In this document: in pieces, positions 1 to 6,811 of the stretch | Position numbering within the stretch: the first letter of the stretch is position 1 | How the letters are laid out: the number at the start of each line of letters is the position of its first letter | The notes under the pieces: generated by a model | What the model was told of the DNA's origin: nothing | The model's input: the letters and a program-made list of their open reading frames with translations, nothing else | Database searches by the model: none | Source: an uncultured Eubacteriales bacterium | Lineage (GTDB): Bacteria; Bacillota; Clostridia; TANB77; CAG-508 | NCBI GenBank assembly: GCA_902766085.1 | Contig: CACXCH010000007.1 | Location: 1-13,540 of the forward strand | Direction of reading: 5' to 3' | DNA length: 13,540 bases | Position numbers and translations under genes: made by a program

Positions 1-256
1 AAAGTAAAACAAAAGAAAAAAGTATACAAGAGTTTATTTGTATGCTGTAAGTTTATACTAATGAAAAAGGGTATACAAAAACTTATTTGTATGCTGTAGG
101 TAAAACTAAAGAAAAAGCATACAAATGAATTTTTATATATTAAAAAACAAATGAATGATATGAATATATCAAGAAAACAAAAGATAATATTGCTAGAGAA
201 TAAGCAAGAAAACAAAAGAGAAAACACTAAAGAATAAGCAAAAAAACAGAAGACGA
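1..256. repeat. Gene-free A-rich leader of degenerate tandem repeats
   Basis: No credible reading frame is present on either strand. The first part repeats with a 49-base period: positions 22-52 and 71-101 match at 27 of 31 bases, sharing the core ATTTGTATGCTG, and a third partial copy follows at about 101-125. Each copy contains an imperfect inverted repeat, GTATACAA against TTTGTATGC. The second part (about 162-253) holds three looser copies of an element like GAATAAGCAAGAAAACAAAA, starting near 162, 198 and 232, about 35 bases apart. Function is unknown. It could be a decayed repeat spacer or a leader for the rsmH operon. No mraZ gene, the usual upstream neighbour of rsmH, is seen here. 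Confidence 0.6.
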
Positions 257-285
257 AAAGTTGACATACTAGTTATGTCAACTTT
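257..285. promoter_or_regulatory. Perfect 12-bp palindrome enclosing a consensus -35 box (possible operator)
   Basis: The arms AAAGTTGACATA (257-268) and TATGTCAACTTT (274-285) are exact inverted copies around a 5-base spacer. The left arm contains the consensus -35 hexamer TTGACA (261-266). A weak -10 candidate, TTTAAG (283-288), lies 16 bases after it. The rsmH start is 35 bases beyond the palindrome. An operator bound by a dimeric repressor is one reading; a hairpin in the leader RNA is another. A T-run follows at 295-300, about ten bases after the stem, so it is not a canonical terminator. Confidence 0.5.
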
Positions 286-319
286 AAGAACCTATTTTTT
301 GATATAAAAGGAGATTCAA

Positions 320-1252
320 TTGGAGTTTAAACATATACCTGTAATGCTAAATGAAGTAATAGATGGCCTGAAAATTAAAAAAGACGGAATTTATGTTGAT
401 GGCACAATTGGAGGAGCAGGTCATAGTAAGGAAATCATTAAGAGATTATCAGAAAACGGTTTGTTAATTGGAATTGACAGAGACGAGGATGCTTTAAAAG
501 CAGCAAATGAAAATTTAAAGGAATATAAAAATTACAAATTAATTCATGGAAATCATGACGATATAAAAAATATTTTGCATAATATTAATATTGAAAAAGT
601 TGAGGGCATTTTACTTGATTTAGGAGTTTCATCATATCAGCTTGACGAAAAAGATAGAGGATTTAGTTATTCTCAAGATGCTATTCTAGATATGAGAATG
701 GACAAAAGTCAAAAACTAACAGCAATGGATGTTGTTAACAAATATAGTGAAAAAGATTTAGCTGACATTATATACAGATATGGTGAAGAAAAACATTCAA
801 GAACGATAGCAAAAAATATAGCGATTGCAAGAAAAAACAAAAAAATTACAACAACTAAAGAATTAGTTGAAATTATTGAAAAAAGCATTCCATATTCTAA
901 AGATGGACATCCAGCTAAAAGAACATTCCAAGCAATAAGAATTGAAGTTAATGATGAAATAAATCCGTTATACAATACAATATTAAATTCAATTGACTGC
1001 TTAAAAAATGGTGGACGAATTTGTGTAATTACATTTCATTCACTAGAAGATAGAGCTGTAAAAAAAGCTTTTCAAGAAGCTGAGGGAAAATGTACTTGCC
1101 CAAGTGATTTACCTTATTGCGTATGCGGAAATAAAACTTTAGGAAAGATTGTTAACAAAAAGCCAATAGTAGCGACAAAAGAAGAACAAGAAAATAACCC
1201 AAGGTCAAAAAGTGCAAAACTCAGAATTTTTGAAAGACGAGAAAAGAAATAG
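320..1252 (+). CDS. rsmH: 16S rRNA (cytosine(1402)-N(4))-methyltransferase RsmH (MraW)
   Basis: RsmH uses S-adenosylmethionine to methylate N4 of C1402 in the decoding centre of 16S rRNA, in the cytoplasm. The 310-residue product has the family's usual length and motifs: the SAM-binding DGTIGGAGHS (27-36), LLDLGVSS (98-105), DRGFSY (112-117), MRMD (125-128), HPAKRTFQAIRI (197-208), ITFHSLEDR (237-245) and a C-terminal NPRSKSAKLR (293-302). Four cysteines (258, 260, 267, 269) lie in the CxC-PYCVCG loop common in Firmicute homologues. The start is TTG at 320, chosen because an AAAGGAGA Shine-Dalgarno sequence (306-313) lies at the right distance and the protein begins where homologues do. It is probably transcribed with the ftsL-like gene downstream. 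Usually mraZ precedes it; here only a gene-free leader does. Confidence 0.95.
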   Translation: MEFKHIPVMLNEVIDGLKIKKDGIYVDGTIGGAGHSKEIIKRLSENGLLIGIDRDEDALKAANENLKEYKNYKLIHGNHDDIKNILHNINIEKVEGILLDLGVSSYQLDEKDRGFSYSQDAILDMRMDKSQKLTAMDVVNKYSEKDLADIIYRYGEEKHSRTIAKNIAIARKNKKITTTKELVEIIEKSIPYSKDGHPAKRTFQAIRIEVNDEINPLYNTILNSIDCLKNGGRICVITFHSLEDRAVKKAFQEAEGKCTCPSDLPYCVCGNKTLGKIVNKKPIVATKEEQENNPRSKSAKLRIFERREKK

Positions 1253-1335
1253 CAAAAAGCTTTATTTAATATATGCTTAAAAGATAAGGATGATATAATA
1301 AAAATCTTTTGATATAAGAAAAAAATGAATAAGGG

Positions 1336-1341
1336 TATAAT
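1336..1341 (+). promoter_or_regulatory. Candidate -10 box before the ftsL-like gene
   Basis: A perfect TATAAT lies 39 bases before the ftsL-like start. No good -35 sits at 16-18 bases; TTGATA (1309-1314) is 21 bases away. A second TATAAT occurs at 1294-1299. In such AT-rich DNA these may be chance matches. Confidence 0.25.
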
Positions 1342-1379
1342 ATTTAATTAAAAGCTAATAAGGAGGTGGTTAAAAGTTT

Positions 1380-1988
1380 ATGATAATTAATTATTATGAA
1401 TCAGGGTCTACAGCTGTAGTAAGACCTAGCAAAAAACCACCTATAGAATATGATCCAAGCAAAGAAAAAATTAAAAAAGCACGACAAAGAAGAAATTACA
1501 TTAACAATAGAAAAAAAAGTACAAAATCTAATGGAATTTACAATTATGAAAAAGAAACAGCTACAGTTAATGAAGAAGACAAGAGAGAAATACTAAATGC
1601 TAAAAGATTGCAATGCGAGCAAACAAGGAAATATACAAAGATAATATTAGGAATAGTTATTATATTTGGAATTTTATTTTTATTATGCTATCAATCATCA
1701 CTAATAAATACCAGCTTAAATGAAAAAGAACAACTAAAGACAGAGCTTGCAGAAATTCAAAAGAAAAATGAACAGTTAAAAGTAAATATAGAACAAAAAA
1801 TGAATATTAATACTGTAGAGCAGGAAGCTAAAGATGAATTAGGAATGCAAAAGCTTGATAATAGTCAAAAAGTTTATATTAATATCAACAAAGATGATTA
1901 TACTGAATCATCTACAAATGACAATAAAAACGAAAATGAAAATAAATCATGGTGGAGTCAATTTATAAAGGACTTATTTAATCATTAA
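1380..1988 (+). CDS. ftsL: FtsL/DivIC-type septum formation initiator membrane protein
   Basis: A bitopic division protein of the FtsL/DivIC superfamily. The evidence is architecture and position. A basic cytoplasmic tail (1-85, many Lys and Arg) is followed by one transmembrane helix at about 86-106, a coiled coil at about 112-142, and the family's closing pattern of EQEAKDELGMQKLDNSQKV (147-165), like the IE-ARE-LGM-KPGE-V of FtsL/DivIC. In the divisome such proteins bind FtsQ/DivIB and help activate septal peptidoglycan synthesis. The cytoplasmic tail is longer than typical. The extracellular end is an acidic, Asn-rich linker followed by an aromatic, amphipathic-looking tip, WWSQFIKDLF (191-200). 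The ATG at 1380 has a strong AAGGAGG (1360-1366) upstream and an in-frame stop at 1371. It directly follows rsmH, the normal place for ftsL, but no pbpB/ftsI gene follows. FtsL and DivIC cannot be told apart firmly by sequence alone. Confidence 0.8.
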   Translation: MIINYYESGSTAVVRPSKKPPIEYDPSKEKIKKARQRRNYINNRKKSTKSNGIYNYEKETATVNEEDKREILNAKRLQCEQTRKYTKIILGIVIIFGILFLLCYQSSLINTSLNEKEQLKTELAEIQKKNEQLKVNIEQKMNINTVEQEAKDELGMQKLDNSQKVYININKDDYTESSTNDNKNENENKSWWSQFIKDLFNH

Positions 1989-2024
1989 AAAAACTAAAAG
2001 TTAATTTACTTTTAGTTTTTTTAT
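1989..2024. terminator. Bidirectional intrinsic terminator between convergent genes
   Basis: A perfect 13-bp stem, AAAAACTAAAAGT (1989-2001) paired with ACTTTTAGTTTTT (2008-2020), encloses a 6-base loop. Because the stem begins with five As and ends with five Ts, both strands read as hairpin plus U-tract. It lies directly after the ftsL-like stop codon, and its right arm runs into the 3' end of the minus-strand HD-GYP gene, whose stop codon (2001-2003) falls within the hairpin. Confidence 0.85.
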
Positions 2025-2942
2025 TACTTTTATTTCTTCATATAAATCTTTTATTCTTTGCTTTCTTACTTTTAAAGCAAGCTTATATTCTTCTTGTATT
2101 TGGAGATAATTTTTAATTGTTTCACCATTTTGCAAAAGCATATTTATACCGGAAGCATAATATTGTTTAGTTGACTCTTTTTTTGATTTTAAGTAACTTT
2201 CATAATAGCGATTAACTGTATCGAGCCTCTTAATTTGTGACTCTAAATATGAGGTATAATTAACTACGCAACTTATTTCATAAAGTATATCATCAATAAC
2301 GACAGTGAACAAAACCTTTAAAGGTTTTCCATTTATTTTACCTAAACGTTGGTTTTGCTTTAATGTATCGAGAGCTATTAAAGTTTTTGGTGGTTCGGCA
2401 TTCTTTATAAGTGTTTTTAAAACTTCTGAAATATGCACATGAGTTATATAATGCCTTTTGGTAACTAATGCATCATATTCGTCAGCAACAGTAATAATTT
2501 GTGCAGAATAAGGTATATCCTTTTTAATAAGTCCTTGAGGGTAGCCTGTACCATTTAAAAACTCGTGATGATATAGTGGACCATCGGAAAACTCTCTTAA
2601 ATATGGGTCATTCATACAATATTCATATCCATAAGTAGTATGTTTTTTCATAACTTCAAATTCTTCAGGGGTTAATGGTCCGTTTTTAAACAATATCTCT
2701 TTTGGTATGAAAAGCTTGCCAACATCATGAATATAGCCTGCAACCATGCAATGTAAAGTAAACTTGTTATTGAACTTCATATAACCACAAATTCTTGTTA
2801 CTAAATTTGAAACATTTTGACAATGTTTTAATGTTAGATCATCAAGATTATTCATTACTGTTAAGCTATTTTTTAAATTACTTTCCAAGTCGTTTAAATT
2901 AAAGTTACTTGGACTATAGAAATCGAAGCTCTCGTTTTTCAT
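2001..2942 (-). CDS. HD-GYP domain protein, probable c-di-GMP phosphodiesterase
   Basis: HD-GYP proteins hydrolyse the second messenger cyclic di-GMP using a metal centre. Visible in this 313-residue protein are the HD pair with following lysine (HDVGK, H72-D73-K76), H101, the paired histidines and GYP signature HHEFLNGTGYP (125-135) and the VADEYDAL helix (152-159, D154 and D157). H40 may supply a further ligand. The usual HHER is HHEF here, but the metal-binding residues and GYP are intact, so activity is plausible. There is no receiver, PAS, GAF or membrane segment. The N-terminal 30 residues look unstructured, and the region after about 190 ends in a Lys/Glu-rich helical coiled coil (about 240-313). 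The ATG at 2942 has an AGAGGA site upstream. It is transcribed alone, convergent to rsmH-ftsL and divergent from smc. Its input signal and target are unknown. Confidence 0.85.
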   Translation of the reverse strand: MKNESFDFYSPSNFNLNDLESNLKNSLTVMNNLDDLTLKHCQNVSNLVTRICGYMKFNNKFTLHCMVAGYIHDVGKLFIPKEILFKNGPLTPEEFEVMKKHTTYGYEYCMNDPYLREFSDGPLYHHEFLNGTGYPQGLIKKDIPYSAQIITVADEYDALVTKRHYITHVHISEVLKTLIKNAEPPKTLIALDTLKQNQRLGKINGKPLKVLFTVVIDDILYEISCVVNYTSYLESQIKRLDTVNRYYESYLKSKKESTKQYYASGINMLLQNGETIKNYLQIQEEYKLALKVRKQRIKDLYEEIKVIKKLKVN

Positions 2943-2969
2943 TTATCATCCTCTCTTTTGTATGATAAG

Positions 2970-2998
2970 ATAATATCATTTATTAAAGAAAAATACAA
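2970..2998 (-). promoter_or_regulatory. Probable sigma-A-type promoter of the HD-GYP gene
   Basis: Reading the minus strand, TTGTAT (2998-2993) is followed after exactly 17 bases by TATTAT (2975-2970), which lies 27 bases before the ATG. Both hexamers are close to consensus and the spacing is ideal. Confidence 0.55.
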
Positions 2999-3113
2999 GA
3001 GATTTTCATTGATATTTATTCTTTTTTGTGATAGTATTTTGTAAAAAGCTTTTCATAATGTTTTAATTAAATATTATGTTTTATATCTATTAAAAGATAC
3101 TAAAAATAAAACC

Positions 3114-3142
3114 TTGATGTTTTATTTCACTTATCATATTTA
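3114..3142 (+). promoter_or_regulatory. Candidate promoter of smc
   Basis: TTGATG (3114-3119), a 17-base spacer and TATTTA (3137-3142) lie 34 bases before the smc ATG. An alternative, TTGATA (3009-3014) with TAGTAT (3032-3037), also 17 bases apart, lies farther upstream. The 2943-3176 spacer is otherwise plain AT-rich DNA between divergent genes. Confidence 0.35.
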
Positions 3143-3176
3143 AAAACTATAAATAAAAATTAAAAGAGGAAAATAT

Positions 3177-6100
3177 ATGTACTTAAAGAGAATTGAATTA
3201 CAAGGATTTAAATCATTTGCCAATAAAACGGTTTTAGAACTAAAACCACGGTATTACAGCTATAATTGGACCTAATGGATCAGGAAAAAGTAACATATCG
3301 GATGCAATCAAGTGGGTTTTAGGAGAACAAAGTATGAAAGAACTTCGAGGGGACAAGTCTGATGATGTTATTTTTGCGGGTACTGCAAGTAGAAAATCAC
3401 TAGGATTTGCAGAAGTTTCAATAGTGCTAGACAATGTTGATAAAAGTTTGCCTGTTGAATTTGACGAAGTCACTGTAACACGTAGGCTATATAGAACTGG
3501 AGAATCTGGCTATTATATTAATAAAGTCCAATGTAGACTAAAAGATGTACAGGAATTATTTATGGACACAGGAATAGGAAAAAATGGTTACTCTATAATT
3601 GGACAAGGAAAAATCGACGAAATTCTTAGCTCAAAGTCAGAAGATAGACGTAAAATTTTTGAAGAAGCGGCTGGAATTGTTAAATATAGATCAAGGAGAG
3701 ATGAAACCGAGAAAAAGCTTGAGCAAACAAAAGTTAACTTAATGAGAATAAATGATATTTTAACAGAAATAGAAGGCAATATGGAGCCTTTGAAAGCACA
3801 ATCTGATAAGGCTAGAGAATATTTAAGCCTTAAGGAAAGCTTAAAAAATATTGAAATTGGACTTTATCTCTATAAAATTGATGACTTAAAGACTAAAGTA
3901 GAAAAACTTAATAATGATAAAGTAATTTATGAAAAACAAAGCGAGGATGAAAATAACAAATTAAATGAAAAGCAGAAATTAAAAGAAGAGATAAAGGACT
4001 TTATTGATCAGTTATCAGAACAAATTGAAAGATTACAGAATATTAATTTTGAAAGCAAAAATGAAATTGAAAAAATTAATTCTAATATCAACATAAGCAA
4101 TGAGAGAATATCTAACAACATTGAAAATAAGCATAGACTTGAAAAAGAAATTACTGAGGCAAAAGAAAACATTGAAACTTTAAAAAGTGATATGGAGAAT
4201 AGAGAAGCCAAAAGACAGAATCTATTAAAGGAAAAAGAAAAATTTTCAAAAGAACTTGAAGAAAAAGAGCTAAGTCTCAAGGAAATCACTAAAAAGTTAT
4301 CCACAGAAGAGTTACAAAATGAGGATAAAAAGAAACAAAACGAGGAATTAATTGAAAAGAGATATGAACTACAAAATAAAAATACTATGATTGTTACTAA
4401 TCTTGATAACTTTGAAGCAAGAAAAAAACAAAATCAAAAAGAGCGTGAAAAAAATATTTCTGAATTAGACTCAAAGAGAACATTAAAAAATACAATTATC
4501 AACCAAATAAATGAATTTTTAGGAAACCAAAATAAATTTAAAAAGAGTTTAGAAGAAACTCAAGAAAAAAGAAATAATATAGAGAAGAAACAACAAGAAT
4601 TCACGGAAACAATTGAAAAACTAACAGATGAAAAAAGAACAAAAACATCTAAATATAATTTTTTAATTGAAACAGAGAAAGAAAAAGAGGGATATGCAAA
4701 ATCAGTAAAAAGTTTGTTACTTGCTTGTGAAAATGATTCTTCTTTGAGAACAGGAATAAATGGAGTATTAGCAAATATTATTTCTACAGATGAAAAATAT
4801 CAAACTGCGATAGAAATGGCTCTTGGATCTGCAATGCAAAACATTGTAACAGATACAGCTAATGATGCGAAAAGAATGATTGAATATTTAAGAAAGAATA
4901 ATTTAGGCAGGGCATCATTTTTGCCAATATCAGAAATTTATGGAAACAAAATTAAAGAATTTACTAAAATTGATGGAGTAATAGGAATAGCATCAGACAT
5001 CGTAAAATATAATAAAAAATATGAGAATGTTATATTAAATTTACTTGGAAAAACTATTGTAGTTGACAACATCGAAACTGCGATCAGAATATCAAAAGCA
5101 GACAAACATTCTTATAGAATTGTAACACTTGATGGAGATATTATTAACACATCAGGATCTATGACTGGTGGTTCAGTCATAAAAAAGACAGTAAATTTAC
5201 TTGGAAGAAAAAATGAAATTGATAAGCTAAAAAATGAAATTTCTAATATTGATAAAAAACTAGAAAAAATTGTTACGGAAAAAGATGAATTTATAAAACA
5301 AAATGAAAATATCATCAATGAAACAACATCTCTTGCAAAAGAGATTCAATCAATTGAACTTGAACTTGCAAAGGAAAATGAAAAGAAAAATGCAATTGAT
5401 TCTGAAATCGAAAAACTTATAGCTAATAAGGAAAAAATTGATAGGGAACTTTCTGATATAGAAAACAATAAAAAAAGTCAAGAAGCTGAAAAAGAGAAGA
5501 TAAAAAAAGAAATTGATGAAATTACAGAAAAATCTAATATTCTTCAAAATGAAATTAGTGAGTTTGAAAAGCTAAACAAAGATAATCAAGAGTATATTGA
5601 CAATTTAAATCAAGATATTACAGATTTAAAAATATCTGTATCTTCTTTTGATGAGAGTAATGTTTCTATGGATGAATTTATGCAAAGAATCAAAGAGGAT
5701 ATTAGCCAAGAGAGCGAAAAAATAGAAAAAGATACTAATCAAATTCTAAGCATTGAACAGAATAATGAAGAACTAAAAGAAACAATAGAAAATTGTAAAT
5801 CAAATATTGAAAAGATAAAACAGGAAGCAAACAATAGCATAGAAAAAATAGAAGAACTTAAAAACTCAAAATCAAGTAAGGATGCTGAACTCGAAAAAGT
5901 AGAAAATGAAATAACTAACCAGTTTGAAACAATTCAGAAGGTAAAAGAAGGACTAATAAAAGCAGATACTAAAAAGCAATCTTTAAGCCAAGATTTAAAT
6001 GAAATTATTAATGACTTATGGAATGACTATGAAATAACTCCGAATAATGCTAGAGAAAACTATGAAAAAACCACAAATATTTCTGAAACTACAAAACAAG

Positions 6101-6726
6101 TTAACAATTTACATGAACAAATAAAAGAATTAGGAAATGTTAATGTTAATGCAATTGATGAATACAAAAAGGCTAAAGAAAGATATGAAACAATAACGAC
6201 TCAAAAAAACGACCTTGAAGAAACAATGAAAAAACTAAACACTATTATTGAAGAACTAACAGAAAACATGAAAAAAGTATTCAAACAAAAATTTGCATTA
6301 ATTCAAAAATATTTTAACGAAGTGTTTGTTGAATTATTTGGTGGAGGAAAAGCAGAACTTTCACTGGAAGATGAAAATAATGTACTTGAATGTGGAATTG
6401 ATATTAAAGTTCAACCGACTGGAAAAAAATTGCAAAATATGCTATTACTTTCAGGAGGGGAAAGAGCCTTAACAGCAATATGCTTATTATTTGCGATATT
6501 AAAAATTAATCCGGCACCATTTTGCATATTGGATGAAATAGAAGCAGCTCTTGATGATGTAAATGTTTACAGATATGCAGAATATCTGAAAAAATTTAGT
6601 AAAACCACACAATTCCTTATTATCACACATAGAAAAGGATCAATGGAAGCGGCTAACAATGTTTATGGGGTAACAATGGAAGAGAATGGAATAAGTAAGG
6701 TACTTTCAATAAATTTACAACAATAG
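3177..6726 (+). CDS. smc: Chromosome segregation ATPase SMC, frame interrupted near codon 24
   Basis: SMC forms the long-armed ATPase dimer that, with ScpA and ScpB, compacts and segregates the chromosome. Joining two frames gives 1182 residues, close to the 1186 of Bacillus subtilis. Frame one starts at ATG 3177 behind AAGAGGA (3164-3170) and encodes the conserved first 24 residues, MYLKRIELQGFKSF and on to LELKP. An extra base at about 3246-3250 then shifts the frame, and frame one stops at 3273. The rest continues from GGT at 3250. Reconstructed numbering: Walker A GPNGSGKSN (31-39, K37), a YRSRR R-loop motif after GIVK, coiled-coil arm, hinge at roughly 520-680 (including NLGRASFLPI), returning coiled coil, signature LSGGERALTA (S1092) and Walker B ILDEIEAALDD (D1119, E1120). 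Starting instead at ATG 3334 gives 1130 residues but loses Walker A, so that form could not bind ATP normally. The rest of the frame is intact, which favours a sequencing or assembly error, or a very recent mutation. The neighbour is not ftsY, its usual partner. Confidence 0.9.
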
Positions 6727-6768
6727 GGAATATATATTTCACAAAAACTGGTAATTTTTTAATAGTTG

Positions 6769-6777
6769 TGTTATAAT
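6769..6777 (+). promoter_or_regulatory. Extended -10 promoter before the 616-residue gene
   Basis: TGTTATAAT matches the extended -10 form TG-N-TATAAT exactly, ending 34 bases before the ATG at 6812. No clear -35 is present at 17 bases, which extended -10 promoters tolerate. It suggests the downstream gene has its own transcript apart from smc. Confidence 0.5.
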
Positions 6778-6811
6778 AAGAATATTGAAAATTTAAGTAA
6801 AAGAGGTTTTT

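Noticed and set aside
3334..3336. ATG 3334 as the true smc start
   Set aside because: It would remove the Walker A motif, which is encoded intact immediately upstream, and no ribosome-binding site fits better than the one before 3177.
3240..3473. Minus-strand frame over the 5' end of smc
   Set aside because: The plus strand here encodes the conserved SMC head, including Walker A; the antisense frame is a shadow.
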